DNA from: Roseithermus sacchariphilus
GTDB lineage: Bacteria; Bacteroidota; Rhodothermia; Rhodothermales; MEBIC09517
NCBI GenBank assembly: GCA_003285105.1
Contig: CP030158.1
Span: 310,001 to 374,000 of the forward strand
Length of the DNA stretch: 64,000 nucleotides
Reading direction: 5' to 3'
The notes below the pieces were generated by a model. It made no database searches and was not told the DNA's origin. It saw only the letters and a program-made list of their open reading frames with translations. The first letter of the stretch is position 1. Each line of letters starts with the position of its first letter. Of the stretch, positions 26,718-36,460 are shown one piece after another. The translations under genes and the position numbers were made by a program.

Positions 26718-27776
26718 CTACACCTTGGCCATGCGCTGCCGCCAGGCTTCAACGATCTGCCGGATCGTCTCCTCCAGGCTCACCGTGATGTCCCACCCCG
26801 GGTAGTGCGCCCGCACCTTCCGCAAATCACTGTAGTAGCAGATGTGATCCCCGATCCGGGGCTCCTCCGCATACCGGTACACCTGCTTCTGCCCCGAGTA
26901 CCGCTCCGCGAGCGCGAACGCCTCCAGGATCGAGCACGAATTCGCCTTGCCCCCGCCCAGGTTGTACACCTCCCCCGCCCGCGGCGCCTCGATGAAGGCA
27001 TGGATGAACCGCGCCACGTCCAGGCTGTGGATGTTGTCCCGCACCTGCTTGCCCTTGTACCCGAAGATCGTGTACTCGCGGCCCTCCAGGTTGCACTTGA
27101 CCAGGTAGCTCAGGAACCCGTGCAGCTCCACCCCGCTGTGGTTTGGGCCCGTCAGGCAGCCCCCCCGCAGGCAGCACGTCGGCAGGTTGAAGTAGCGCCC
27201 GTACTCCTGCACCATGACGTCGGCCGCCAGCTTCGAGGCTCCGAAGAGCGAGTGCTTCGACTGGTCGATCGGGAAGGTCTCCGGGATGCCGTGAGCGTAG
27301 GCCGGGTCGGCGTAGTCCCAGCGCGTCTCCCGCTCGACCAGGTCGATCGTGTTGGGCCGGTCGCCGTAGACCTTGTTGGTCGACAGATGCACGAAGGGCG
27401 CCTCGGGGCAGGCCTGGCGGGCGGCCTCGAGGAGGTTGACCGTGCCGACGGCGTTGGTGTCGAAGTCGTCGAAGGGAATGGCCGCGGCGCGGTCGTGGCT
27501 GGGCTGGGCGGCGGTGTGGACGATGGCGTCGGGCCGCAGGTCGCGCAGCAGGGCAAGCACACCGGCACGGTCGCGGATGTCGAGTTCGTGGTGCTGAAAC
27601 GACGCGAGCGTCTTCTGCAGGCGCTGCTGATTCCAGCGGGTGTCGCCCTGGGGGCCGAAGAAGACGGCGCGCTGGTTGTTGTCGAGGCCGTGGACGGCCC
27701 AGCCCTGGCGGGCGAAGTAGGTACAAACCTCGGAGCCGATCAGCCCCGAGGATCCGGTTACGAGTATCTTCCGCAT
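26718..27776 (-). CDS. NAD-dependent epimerase, CDP-paratose 2-epimerase-like
   Basis: A 352-residue extended SDR with [10 protein letters not shown] (8-17). The stretches [30 protein letters not shown], and [20 protein letters not shown] are those seen in CDP-paratose/CDP-tyvelose 2-epimerases and their close relatives. Usual catalytic YxxxK tyrosine appears replaced: the Ser-Lys pair in LFGASKLA sits at that position. True substrate is uncertain because no other CDP-dideoxyhexose genes are seen nearby, so it may act on another nucleotide sugar. ATG 27776 chosen; the neighbour gene ends 117 bp upstream. Confidence 0.75.
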   Translation of the reverse strand: MRKILVTGSSGLIGSEVCTYFARQGWAVHGLDNNQRAVFFGPQGDTRWNQQRLQKTLASFQHHELDIRDRAGVLALLRDLRPDAIVHTAAQPSHDRAAAIPFDDFDTNAVGTVNLLEAARQACPEAPFVHLSTNKVYGDRPNTIDLVERETRWDYADPAYAHGIPETFPIDQSKHSLFGASKLAADVMVQEYGRYFNLPTCCLRGGCLTGPNHSGVELHGFLSYLVKCNLEGREYTIFGYKGKQVRDNIHSLDVARFIHAFIEAPRAGEVYNLGGGKANSCSILEAFALAERYSGQKQVYRYAEEPRIGDHICYYSDLRKVRAHYPGWDITVSLEETIRQIVEAWRQRMAKV

Positions 27777-27892
27777 GATCCTGGTCTGGTTATACGTACG
27801 ATGGTTGCTGTCGTGTCGTGCTATAGCTTGATATCGTGCCGCAGGGGGCACCGTACATCGACGGGTCTCGTACCGATGAGGGCCCACACAGT

Positions 27893-28999
27893 TCACGAGT
27901 GCAAGAGGGTATCGATCTGCTGCCCCAACCACAGCCAGACGCTGCTGTCCCCGTCTTCCGGGGCCTCAATCCGGGCCCGGCTGTAATACAGGCTCATGTC
28001 CACCAGATACGCAAGCTTCAACCCGGCGGCCCAGGGCTGCACGTCCGCCCAACAGGCTAGATCCGTGCCATCGAACTCGGCCCAGTGGGCATCGGCTTTC
28101 AAGCCCAGCGCGACCTGGATGGCCTCGAAATGAAAGGCGTCGTACAGCGGGGGGTAACCGCCTCTAGCCGCTTCCCAGTCGAAGACGAAGAGCTTCTCGC
28201 CGTCGAACCGGGTGTTCCAGGGGGCAAAGTCGCGGTGTGCGTAGCACAGCGGCAGCCGAACGCCCGCGAAGTATTGCTCCAGCCAGCGCAGGGCGTGCTG
28301 GTACCGGGTGCGCCAGGATGCGGGAAGACGCTCGTGCAGGTCGGCCCAGTCCGTCTGGGCGCACTGCCAGAGGACACTCTGGGTAAAGAGGCGCGGGGGC
28401 GTCCGAGTGGCCTCATAGAGCCGGTTCAGAAAGGCGATTTGCGCCGGACCGAAGTCCGACGGCCCCGTCGGCTGTGGACCGGGGGACAGCAGAATGCCGA
28501 AGGTGTCCCGGCAGGTGAATGCACCATACAGCGTCGGCAGTGTCCCCTTCAGCGCCGGGGCCGCTGCCAGGACCTCCAGGTTACGCTGCTCGTCGCGCAG
28601 CGCGGCTTGCGCACGGGGTGCCTCGGCCGCTTTCGCATAGGCCAGCACCGAACCGTCGGGCGCCATGACCTGGAGCGTATGTTTGCGATAGGCACCGGGC
28701 GTGCCCAGCGAAAACGCGAGCCGGAGGTCCTCTTCCCCGAGCACGGCGGCGATGCAGTCCTCCAGCAGCGCCAACTCACGCCTGTCCAGATCTACCCGCG
28801 CCCCGCGCCAGAGCCCCTGCCGGCCGGCCCATTTCAACAGGCGCCCAATCAGCCGCTGAGGCACGTACATGCCCAGCCCTGCCTGCCGGACAGCCCGGTC
28901 GACCGGCAACAACAGTCGAGGCTGCCGTCCTCCTGGAAAGGCGACGTACGGCCGTCCTTGTCCCTGCGGCACTGTATGTATCAAGGCAGACACGTTCAT
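27893..28999 (-). CDS. APH-like kinase (aminoglycoside phosphotransferase fold)
   Basis: A 368-residue protein with the APH/choline-kinase-like fold. Residues seen: ATP lysine candidate Lys123 (YAKA), Glu137, catalytic loop [14 protein letters not shown] with His255, Asp257 and Asn262, and metal site [10 protein letters not shown] with Asp274 and Glu276. All the expected kinase residues are present. Resistance is unlikely; the setting in a polysaccharide locus, 4 bases overlapping the NTase/P-loop kinase gene, suggests that it phosphorylates a sugar or other glycan precursor. Substrate unknown. Start at 28999 gives the overlap. Confidence 0.72.
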   Translation of the reverse strand: MNVSALIHTVPQGQGRPYVAFPGGRQPRLLLPVDRAVRQAGLGMYVPQRLIGRLLKWAGRQGLWRGARVDLDRRELALLEDCIAAVLGEEDLRLAFSLGTPGAYRKHTLQVMAPDGSVLAYAKAAEAPRAQAALRDEQRNLEVLAAAPALKGTLPTLYGAFTCRDTFGILLSPGPQPTGPSDFGPAQIAFLNRLYEATRTPPRLFTQSVLWQCAQTDWADLHERLPASWRTRYQHALRWLEQYFAGVRLPLCYAHRDFAPWNTRFDGEKLFVFDWEAARGGYPPLYDAFHFEAIQVALGLKADAHWAEFDGTDLACWADVQPWAAGLKLAYLVDMSLYYSRARIEAPEDGDSSVWLWLGQQIDTLLHS

Positions 29000-30294
29000 A
29001 CGTTTCTGAGATGCCGGGCGTGCGCGTGTAAGGCATGAAGAATCGCCTCCTCGGCTTGCTGCACAACCTCGTCCAGCGGCTGGCTGGCATCCAGGATCCA
29101 AGCACCGGGAAGGTCGGCGACGAGTTCTCGGTACGCGATGCGCTGCCGCTCCGTCTCCGCAAACGGCACCTCCTGCTTGCGGGCTTGCAGCACCTCAGCC
29201 GGGGCATCCAGCAAGATCCAGAAGTCCGGCTGCGGGATGAGCCGACGCACCCAGCGGGCCAACCCTACCGGCGCGCCGTAGCGGTACCGTACCGGATCGA
29301 TCAGGAGATCCACGTAATGCCGGTCGAACAGGACGAGGGTGTTTTTCGCCCGCCGGTGTGCCAGGCGCAGCCAGTAGCCCAGTTGCCAATCCAGCACGAG
29401 GAATCCCAGCTTGAGGACAGACGCCGCCGTGCTGCGTGGCGGTTGGCTGTGCGGCTCCGTCGTGGGCGCCTGCCCCTCCGAGGAGCCGCCGAGCCATCGG
29501 GGCCGCCAATGTTCTAGATGGAGGCGCAAGCCCTGGGCCGCCAGCCGTTCCTGCAGCTGCTCCAACACACTCGACTTGCCACTGCCGTCAGGGCCCAGCA
29601 CGCAGCCCCAGGGCAGCGGGGGCCTCCAACGCAGGCGCATCTCCGCACGCCAGAACGCCAGCGCCCGGCGGAGGGTACCGCGCGGATCCCGCTTGAGGGC
29701 CTGGCGACGCAAGGCTGTGCGGAGCGGCGCTACCCACGCCTCTGAGGCAGCCAGATCACCCGTCTCTGCCAGCTCCACCAGCCGTGGCCCCCACACCGGT
29801 CCCACCGCATACCGGCAGGCAGCCTGAAAAGCCTCGGCGTCGTCCCGGGCGGCGGTGCGAATCCCCTCGGCGTAGCGTTGTTTGAAGAAGCCGCCCCAGA
29901 TGAGGCTGTAGAACCACGACATGAGCGCCTCGTGGGCCGGCCGGGGCCGCCGGAAGCCCCACGCCGAAGGTTCCGCTTCGCGCAGCACCTGTGCTGTCTC
30001 CAGAAACCGGGCGCCGCGCCATTCGATCGTGTCTGTCAGATCCAGATGCCCCCATGGGTAGAAGTAGCTGTGGACGTACGACCGATGCGTGGCCCAGCGT
30101 GGGGGTCCGAGTGTCGCAACGAGCAAGCGGGCAGCTTCCTGCACGTCTGGCACCAGCAGGTCGATGTCGCCTCCGCGTTCGAGGTTGGCCCACACGTCAT
30201 GATTGCGCAGCACCACCGCCCGCTCGCCGAGGGCGTTCAGGAACTGTGTGATCTGCTCGCGTGGGATGGGATCGGCCAGCATGGGATTCATCAT
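28996..30294 (-). CDS. Nucleotidyltransferase-like / P-loop (thymidylate kinase-like) fusion
   Basis: A 432-residue two-part protein. Residues 1-200 look like a nucleotidyltransferase-fold domain: VVLRNHDVWANLERGGDIDL gives the GG-D-x-D pattern at 41-45. Residues 228-432 are a P-loop kinase resembling thymidylate kinase: GCVLGPDGSGKSS (230-242), FDRHYVDLLIDP (323-334; DR(Y/H) motif), a C-terminal lid and helix. Such fusions occur in polysaccharide loci but have no proven function known to me. The stop overlaps the APH-like gene start by 4 bases; the two likely form a functional pair. Start at ATG 30294 (MMNPML) chosen since earlier residues overlap the upstream glycosyltransferase. Confidence 0.72.
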   Translation of the reverse strand: MMNPMLADPIPREQITQFLNALGERAVVLRNHDVWANLERGGDIDLLVPDVQEAARLLVATLGPPRWATHRSYVHSYFYPWGHLDLTDTIEWRGARFLETAQVLREAEPSAWGFRRPRPAHEALMSWFYSLIWGGFFKQRYAEGIRTAARDDAEAFQAACRYAVGPVWGPRLVELAETGDLAASEAWVAPLRTALRRQALKRDPRGTLRRALAFWRAEMRLRWRPPLPWGCVLGPDGSGKSSVLEQLQERLAAQGLRLHLEHWRPRWLGGSSEGQAPTTEPHSQPPRSTAASVLKLGFLVLDWQLGYWLRLAHRRAKNTLVLFDRHYVDLLIDPVRYRYGAPVGLARWVRRLIPQPDFWILLDAPAEVLQARKQEVPFAETERQRIAYRELVADLPGAWILDASQPLDEVVQQAEEAILHALHAHARHLRNV

Positions 30295-30304
30295 GAACAC
30301 GGGA

Positions 30305-31432
30305 TTACAGGTACCGTCGATAGAGAGCGGCCATTTGCCCAGCGATCGCACGCCAATGAAACCGGCATTCTATCACCTGCCGGGCTCGGCAACCGGCCTC
30401 GTCCAGCACGGCCGACGGAGCGTCGAGTACCTGCCGGAGTCCGTCAGCAATAGCCTCCGGGGTTGCCGCCGTGATCCAGCCGGCCCGTGCTTCCGTCACA
30501 TCCACTGCCAGGTTGGTCCCCGGCGTGAGAAATACGGGGCGTCCCAACGCCATCGCTTCCAACACGGAAAACGGCATACCTTCCCACCGGGAGGTGTGAA
30601 AGAACAGACGGGCTCGTTTCAACAGGTCGAGCTTGGCCGGACCGAACACCGGCCCCGGAAACGTCACCCGGTTTCGCACACCGAAGGCTTCGCACATCTC
30701 CTCCAACTGGCGACGGCCTCCCCGAAAGTCGGGGCCGGCGAGGATGAGGGGGGGCACCTCGTGCGGGCTGTCCCGGCAGACCCGGGCGTACCCCTGAATG
30801 AGCAGGTCGAGGCCTTTGTGGTCGACCGCGAGCCGCCCGAGAAATACCCAAGCGGATCCGGCGCGAGGTGGCGGCACAGGCTCGTCGAGCAAATCCTGGT
30901 CGATTCCGTTCGGAATGAACGGCGTTGGGGCTGTCACGCCCATCTGCCGTAGAAATTCGACCTCCGGCTGGCTCACGGCATGCACCACTCGGGCACGGTT
31001 CGCGAAGGGACGCTCCACCAACGGGGTCCACAGCGCCTTCACGAGGCGGTTGCGCCCCTGCAGAACCGAGGGGTTGTACCCGCCATTGGGCGTCAGTACG
31101 TATGGCCGTCCCACCCGGCTCACCTGAATATTTTCAGGCGTAAAGACCGAATGCAGGTGGATCCAGTCGACCTGCCCGGCCCGCCAGTCCAGGAACGCCC
31201 GCGTCGCATCCGGCAGCGAGACGGCCGCTTGCCAGCGCGAGGCCGGGCAGGGTAGGTTGAACACCGTCGTTCCCTTTACCGCGGCCTCCTCCACCCGCGT
31301 CACCTTTCGTGAGAGGTGCCACACCTCCACCTGCACCTCCTGCTCCGGTAGATGGCGCACCAATCCGGCGATCGTTTTATCGACTCCGTTTGCGCTGTCC
31401 GGCTTGTAATTCCCAACGTGAGCGACACGCAT
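30305..31432 (-). CDS. Family 4 glycosyltransferase
   Basis: A 375-residue GT4 enzyme: MRVAHVGNYKPDSANGVDKT start with glycine-rich acceptor loop, VDWIHLHSVFTPENIQV, and C-terminal WVFLGRLAVDHKGLDLLI and SRWEGMPFSVLEAMALG (E-x7-E). Starts at 31432. Close gaps of 20 and 10 bp to its neighbours. Donor unknown. Confidence 0.87.
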   Translation of the reverse strand: MRVAHVGNYKPDSANGVDKTIAGLVRHLPEQEVQVEVWHLSRKVTRVEEAAVKGTTVFNLPCPASRWQAAVSLPDATRAFLDWRAGQVDWIHLHSVFTPENIQVSRVGRPYVLTPNGGYNPSVLQGRNRLVKALWTPLVERPFANRARVVHAVSQPEVEFLRQMGVTAPTPFIPNGIDQDLLDEPVPPPRAGSAWVFLGRLAVDHKGLDLLIQGYARVCRDSPHEVPPLILAGPDFRGGRRQLEEMCEAFGVRNRVTFPGPVFGPAKLDLLKRARLFFHTSRWEGMPFSVLEAMALGRPVFLTPGTNLAVDVTEARAGWITAATPEAIADGLRQVLDAPSAVLDEAGCRARQVIECRFHWRAIAGQMAALYRRYL

Positions 31433-31452
31433 CGGTATACGATCCTCCTCAT

Positions 31453-32739
31453 CTAGGCTAACTGAGCCGGTTCCATTTCTACAGGTTCTACAGGCTCTAC
31501 TGACTCCGGCCGCCGGGCTAACAACCAAGCCATGACAGCTCCCGTCGCCGCAGACGACCCGATGAGCCCGGCGATCGCTCCAGCGACCCCGTAGACGTAG
31601 GTCGCGCCCAGACCGCCCGTCAATGCTACCAGGGTTGCCGCAACGTATGCCCAGAAAACCCGATCCGGCTGCTCGCGGGCCCGCAGTGCCCCCCCCAGGA
31701 CAGCCACGATGCTGGCCGTCACCGGCAGGGCACCGAAGATCCAGAGCAGCGGGGCCATGTCCAGATACTGCCCTCCGTAGATCCAGTCGAGGAGCGTCTC
31801 CCCCCACAGGCCGGCCACCAGCCAGTAGATAACGGAACCGCCCACGAATAGCAGTACCATCCGCCGGATCATCGTTCCGAATGTGCCCGCCTGCCGGACT
31901 CGCACCAGCGTCGGGAGCAGCAATACCGACAGGGCCGAGATCACCTGCAGGGGCGGCATTATGATGTTGTTCAGCGCTTTGAGTTCACCGCTGGCATCTA
32001 GGCCGGCCCAGATCGGCAGCACGAGGAAGTACATATTACCAGGAACCCACATGAGCAACCCCGTCGCTGCTGACCAGCGTCCATACGCCCAATGCTTTGC
32101 CAAAACGTCAGTTTCAAGATTCTCGTGGACGGCGTCATCCTCTTGCCGGTACAGGGACCGTCTGATCCAGAGTCCCGCACCGGTTCCGGCCACCGCAAGC
32201 ATGCCGAAAGCCGCTTCCGCCGAAACCCAATCCCCTGTGAAGAGCACCCCTCCAACGACGCCCAGAAGCACCAGATACCAGATGCCGCCGACCACGGCCC
32301 ACTGCGGCCGCAGCTTCACGTAGCAAGCGCGCCGCATGAGCCACAGGTACAGCATAAAAGGCTGGACGGCAGCCATGCTCGCCATGACCGGAGCTAGCAT
32401 GACCGCCCCATTTATCCACAGATAGGCCGCGACGAGGGCCAGCACACCAGCGCCCGCTACAGAGAAGACGATATGGCCGCACGTGAGCAAGCGCAGATAG
32501 GTCTTCAAGGAGGCCTTGTATCGACCGGCCCCGTAGACGAGCATGGGCTCCGTCAGGAGTGCCGTATGGAAGATACCCAGCAGCGTAAAGATGGAGAAGG
32601 CTACGGTAAAGGCCCCGTACGATTCGGGGCTGAGCCAGCGCGCCAGCATGACGTTGAGCAAAAAGTTCACCCCCGCAAAGAGGGCCTGATCGAGAATCGA
32701 CCAGATCCCTTTTTTCAACCAGTCTCCGAAATGCCTCAT
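31453..32739 (-). CDS. Polysaccharide flippase (Wzx-like), first copy
   Basis: A 428-residue MATE/MOP-superfamily protein with about 12 predicted membrane helices. N-terminal LKKGIWSILDQALFAGVNFL and MLARWLSPESYGAFTVAFS are the usual start of this family. It likely moves the lipid-linked repeat unit across the inner membrane. C-terminal tail is acidic and repeated (VEPVEPVEMEP). ATG 32739 is chosen over one at 32838 that would overlap the Wzi gene and add a leucine-rich region of weak likeness. A second flippase is at 56694-57968. Confidence 0.86.
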   Translation of the reverse strand: MRHFGDWLKKGIWSILDQALFAGVNFLLNVMLARWLSPESYGAFTVAFSIFTLLGIFHTALLTEPMLVYGAGRYKASLKTYLRLLTCGHIVFSVAGAGVLALVAAYLWINGAVMLAPVMASMAAVQPFMLYLWLMRRACYVKLRPQWAVVGGIWYLVLLGVVGGVLFTGDWVSAEAAFGMLAVAGTGAGLWIRRSLYRQEDDAVHENLETDVLAKHWAYGRWSAATGLLMWVPGNMYFLVLPIWAGLDASGELKALNNIIMPPLQVISALSVLLLPTLVRVRQAGTFGTMIRRMVLLFVGGSVIYWLVAGLWGETLLDWIYGGQYLDMAPLLWIFGALPVTASIVAVLGGALRAREQPDRVFWAYVAATLVALTGGLGATYVYGVAGAIAGLIGSSAATGAVMAWLLARRPESVEPVEPVEMEPAQLA

Positions 32740-32824
32740 CGACGAATAATCGTTGCGTTGCGGTGGCAGCGCTTGCGAAAGCAGACGTGTAGTTTCGTCC
32801 AACAATCGAAGAAGAAGTAGCGGT

Positions 32825-34261
32825 TCAGAATCGATCAACCCGGTAGCGGAGCGTCAGGAGCGCTCCCAGGCGATCCTCGTACACCTGCCCCTTATCCCAC
32901 CCCACCGCCAGCCCGATCGACCACGCCGGCCGGCGGGGCAAGGTCACCGTTCCCTGCACCTGCAAAGAAACCTGCTCGAGCGGTGGGTTGAAGCGGTACA
33001 CGCCCCCAGCGCTCTCGATCGCGTCTTTTTCATAGTACGTACCGTAATTCCGGGTGTAGCTCACCATAACCCGGTATTCGACAGATCTCCACGGGTGTCC
33101 GCCTATCCCGAGATGATGCCCTACGAGCCGCGTGTTAGCGATGAACAGCCGGTTGGGTGAATCCTCCAGGTCCTCGTGCGGAAAGAGAAATGGGGACCCC
33201 AGCGTGCGCCGGTAATAGGTCCACCCGTGCCGATAGATCCCATGGTTGTAGTAATCGTCCCGCCCGGCCGGGCCGTCTCGTTCGCGCGTGGGGGCCTTGG
33301 GGCCGCTCTGCCATTTGGTGTACAGGTACTCGTACACGACCTGATCGATGAACCCGCGGTCGGCGCGGGTCACCGCGATGCCCTGCAGCCCGTCCTGCCA
33401 CGTCTTCAGCTTCACGCCGTCCTTGTCGTTGAACGGCATGTGCCGGTAGACGAGCAGAGTGGCCCGGGAATGCCGGTAGGTCAGCCCCATGTCGTAGATG
33501 CCCAGGTGGTTACCCTGGATGTAGTCCTGGTCGATGGCGGGGGCATCCGCGCTCCCCCGGAGCGCGAAGAACACCCGCACGAAGTCATCGAGCCCATCCG
33601 GGATGTCGCCGTGCCGCTCCGACTGGCCGGCCCATACGGCATCGTGTACCAGACCGGCGTAGACGTTCAACGGCAGCCGCCCACCGGCCCGGAGGTAAAG
33701 GCTTTTCTCGTGGAGCCAGGCATTCTGCACCTCCCGGCCGTCTTCGAACCACCCATGCGTCAGGTGCCCGCGAAATTCGAGGTAGCCGCGGGTTCCTGGC
33801 ACCGGCTGGTACGCCGGCAGGGACACCACCACCTTGGGCATCGGCGTCGCGTTGAGGCTCGTCCCCATGGATCCGCTCGACAGCACGCCGGCCGTTAGCC
33901 CGATGGACTCCACCTCCCGCCCGATCCGCAGTTGGAAGGCCTGCCACTGCGCCCGGACGTAGAGTTGGTTGAAGTAAGCCGTCGACGACGCCGACCAGCG
34001 CGCGACGACGTCCGCGCCGACGTCCACGCGGGTGCTCCTGCTCGACCACAGCGACGCTGTTGCCAAGGCGCGGACGTACCCGAGGCGGGGGGCATCGTCG
34101 ATCATCCCCATGCGGTTGCTGTAGAGCCAGAAGGGGAAGGCGGCGTCCGATGAGCCCCCTCCGCCTACCTCGACCATCACGGATTGCGGGGACCGCTGCT
34201 GGGCCGGTGCCGGACCCGCCAGGCAGCCAAACAGTGCGATTATCACCAGAATCCTAGTCAT
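32825..34261 (-). CDS. Capsule assembly Wzi family outer-membrane protein
   Basis: A 478-residue protein with a signal peptide (MTRILVIIALFGCLAG ending APAQ). The mature part is a beta-barrel in the style of Wzi, the E. coli outer-membrane lectin-like protein that anchors capsule. Alternating strand regions run from NQLYVRAQWQAFQLRIGREV through YYRRTLGSPFLFPH to a C-terminal LLTLRYRVDRF with terminal Phe. The usual Wzi barrel length is matched. It is directly upstream (11-bp gap) of the SLC13 permease gene on the same strand. Its presence supports capsule rather than only LPS output. Confidence 0.82.
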   Translation of the reverse strand: MTRILVIIALFGCLAGPAPAQQRSPQSVMVEVGGGGSSDAAFPFWLYSNRMGMIDDAPRLGYVRALATASLWSSRSTRVDVGADVVARWSASSTAYFNQLYVRAQWQAFQLRIGREVESIGLTAGVLSSGSMGTSLNATPMPKVVVSLPAYQPVPGTRGYLEFRGHLTHGWFEDGREVQNAWLHEKSLYLRAGGRLPLNVYAGLVHDAVWAGQSERHGDIPDGLDDFVRVFFALRGSADAPAIDQDYIQGNHLGIYDMGLTYRHSRATLLVYRHMPFNDKDGVKLKTWQDGLQGIAVTRADRGFIDQVVYEYLYTKWQSGPKAPTRERDGPAGRDDYYNHGIYRHGWTYYRRTLGSPFLFPHEDLEDSPNRLFIANTRLVGHHLGIGGHPWRSVEYRVMVSYTRNYGTYYEKDAIESAGGVYRFNPPLEQVSLQVQGTVTLPRRPAWSIGLAVGWDKGQVYEDRLGALLTLRYRVDRF

Positions 34262-34272
34262 CTCTCTACCCT

Positions 34273-36051
34273 TCAAGCGATCCATAGTACGTAGATCACA
34301 CTCAGCGCAATACCCATCACGATCAGGCTCACGGGCAGGCCGGCTTTGAGGTAGTCGTTGAACCGGTAGCGGCCGGCGGCCATCACCATGAGGTTGGTCT
34401 GGTATCCGATCGGGGTGATGAAGCTGGCCGAGGCGGCGATGGCTACGACGAGAGCCAGCGCCTTCGGGTCGATCCCCAGATGCTGGGCGGTGTACGTCGC
34501 CACCGGCACCATCAACGCCGCGGCTGCGTTGTTGGTGACCATCTCGGTCAGCACGTTGGTGGCTACGTACAGGACCAGCAGCACCGCCAGCGGCCCGAGG
34601 CTGCCGGCCAGCACCGCAATGCCACCGGCCAGCGCGGCCGCCAGCCCGGACACCTCCACCGCCTTGCCAATCCCCAGCGCCGCGGCAATCACGACGAGCA
34701 CCTGCAGGTTCACCGCCTCCCGCGCATCGGCGCCGTGCAGGCAGCGTAGCAAGATCATCGCCAGGGCCGCCGCCAGCGCGGCCGTCGCCAGGGGCAGCCA
34801 CCCCAGCGCGGCCACCCCCACCATGCCGAAGAGCACCGCCAGCGCCAGCGGGGCCTTGCCGCGTTGCGGCTTGCGTCCCTCCTCGCGCCGCGGCGCTACC
34901 AGGTAGAACTCGTCCCGCCGTGCATTCCACCGCCGGTCGAAGCCGTTGCCGGCCTCGACGATCAGCAGGTCGCCCGGCTGGATGGGGGTGCGGCCCAGCG
35001 GCCCTTCTACCCGCGCATCCTTGCGGTAGATGCCCAGCACCACCCCCCCGTAATGATCCCGAAACGCCACCTCCTTCAAAGACTTTCCAACCAGGTTCGA
35101 GGTGGACGCGACCACGGCCTCGAACAGCGGCAGGGTCTTGTATTCGTGCTCCTGCACGGGCGGGACGAGGCGCTCCAGCCCCGGTCGCTCCAGCAGCCGG
35201 TCCAGCGCCTGCGCCGTGCCGGTGAACAGCAGCACGTCCCCCCGCCGGAACGTCTCGTCCGGCGTGACCGGGATGATGCGATCCCCCCGCCGCACGTGCA
35301 CCAGAAACGCATCCCCGAGGTTGCGCAGCCCGGCTTCCTCCACCGTGCAGCCGATCAGCGAGGAACGGTCCGTCACCCGGAACTCGAACAGGCATCGATC
35401 CAGCCCGTCTTTGAAAACCTGCTCGGCGCCTCCCCGGTCGGGCAGCAGGCGGTGTCCGACGAGCGCGAAGTAGACCACCACGAGGGCCGTGGCCGGCAGG
35501 CCGATCCACGTCAGATCGAACAGCCCCAGCCCGTCGTACCCCTCGGCCTGCAGCAGCCCCGACACGACCAGGTTGGTGGAGGTGCCGATGAGGGTGATCG
35601 TGCCCCCGAGGATGGCCGCGTAGGAGAGCGGGATGAGCACCTTCGACGCCGGGATGCCGGTGCGGTCGGCCCATTGCTGGACCCGGGGGATGAGCATGGC
35701 CACGATGGGCGTGTTGTTCAGGAAGGCGGACAGCCCGGCCGTGGGGGCCATCAGCCGCGGCAGAACCAGACTCAGCCGCCGCGAGCGCGGAAACAGCACG
35801 CCGTCCAGAAACCCGAGCGCTTCGGTCTGCTGTACCCCCGCGGCGACGACGAACAACGCGGCGATGGTGAGCACGGCCGGGTTGGCGAATCCGGCGAAGG
35901 CCTGCTCCGGCGACAGCACCCCCGTCAGCAGGAGCAACCCCAGGCTGCCGACGAAGATCAGGTCGGGCCGGGTGATTTCCCGAACCAGGGCGACGAGCGT
36001 CACGAGCACGACGCCCACGGTGACCCATGCCTGCCAGCCGAGCTCACCCAT
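34273..36051 (-). CDS. SLC13-family permease with two TrkA-C (RCK_C) domains
   Basis: A 592-residue inner-membrane transporter of the DASS/SLC13 (divalent anion:Na+) type. The N-terminal half has about five helices with the SNT-like signature AFLNNTPIVAML; then two cytosolic RCK_C-like domains (about 200-370: SLIGCTVEEAGLRNLGDAFL; and TSNLVGKSLKEVAFRDHYG); then the C-terminal half with MVTNNAAAALMVPVATY and ASASFITPIGYQTNLMV. Members take up sulfate, phosphate or dicarboxylates; the substrate here is unknown. Sulfate uptake for glycan sulfation is possible but no sulfotransferase was seen. Its start overlaps the HEPN gene's end by 8 bases, so it is tied into this operon. Confidence 0.85.
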   Translation of the reverse strand: MGELGWQAWVTVGVVLVTLVALVREITRPDLIFVGSLGLLLLTGVLSPEQAFAGFANPAVLTIAALFVVAAGVQQTEALGFLDGVLFPRSRRLSLVLPRLMAPTAGLSAFLNNTPIVAMLIPRVQQWADRTGIPASKVLIPLSYAAILGGTITLIGTSTNLVVSGLLQAEGYDGLGLFDLTWIGLPATALVVVYFALVGHRLLPDRGGAEQVFKDGLDRCLFEFRVTDRSSLIGCTVEEAGLRNLGDAFLVHVRRGDRIIPVTPDETFRRGDVLLFTGTAQALDRLLERPGLERLVPPVQEHEYKTLPLFEAVVASTSNLVGKSLKEVAFRDHYGGVVLGIYRKDARVEGPLGRTPIQPGDLLIVEAGNGFDRRWNARRDEFYLVAPRREEGRKPQRGKAPLALAVLFGMVGVAALGWLPLATAALAAALAMILLRCLHGADAREAVNLQVLVVIAAALGIGKAVEVSGLAAALAGGIAVLAGSLGPLAVLLVLYVATNVLTEMVTNNAAAALMVPVATYTAQHLGIDPKALALVVAIAASASFITPIGYQTNLMVMAAGRYRFNDYLKAGLPVSLIVMGIALSVIYVLWIA

Positions 36052-36460
36052 TGGGCCCCTCCGCCGGATCGTCCAGGCGCTGGTCTGTGGCGGCCATCCA
36101 TGGTTCCATGAGCACCACATAGTGAGGGATGCGAGCAAAGAGAGCCTCAGCCAGGGCCTCGTTGTACGTGTGAACCGTATGGTTGCGATCATCCGTCATC
36201 TCCAGCGCTTGCCACGCCTCGTCCGGGTCCAAGAGACCGACCGCCTGAGCGGCGCGCATCCCTTGCCTGGGAGAGCCTGACACGACGCCCTCCCTGTCAC
36301 GCACATATCGCTGAGCGGCTTTCCAAACGGCCTCAAACGGATATTCGAAGCGCTGAATCGTTGCATCGCGTACCACCGGTGTCGCCTCCAGCGGCCGCAG
36401 CGCCTTCAGCGAAGCCAGCGCCTGACTGGCTATGTCGAGCCGCTGCTTCAGTCGTTCCAC
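36044..36460 (-). CDS. hepT: HEPN-domain toxin, HI0074/HepT-like
   Basis: A 138-residue all-helical protein of the HI0074-type (nucleotidyltransferase substrate-binding) HEPN family. The active-site motif Rx4-6H is seen in DRNHTVHTY (Arg-Asn then His), and the conserved RFEYPFEAVWKAAQRY at 47-62 matches the family start. In HepT proteins it is a ribonuclease toxin held by AMPylation by MntA. Begins 12 bp inside the partner gene's end (36448) and ends within the start of the permease gene, so the three are coupled. Confidence 0.86.
   Translation of the reverse strand: MERLKQRLDIASQALASLKALRPLEATPVVRDATIQRFEYPFEAVWKAAQRYVRDREGVVSGSPRQGMRAAQAVGLLDPDEAWQALEMTDDRNHTVHTYNEALAEALFARIPHYVVLMEPWMAATDQRLDDPAEGPNG

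Noticed and set aside
27893-28999. Aminoglycoside resistance gene
   Set aside because: The APH-like fold is shared with many metabolic kinases, and the gene sits overlapped in a polysaccharide operon; no sign of mobile resistance context.
34262-36028. N-terminal 589 residues of a 1067-residue open frame extending upstream of the Wzi gene
   Set aside because: This part is a shadow of the SLC13 gene on the same strand in another frame; only 32825-34261 has a signal peptide and a real match.
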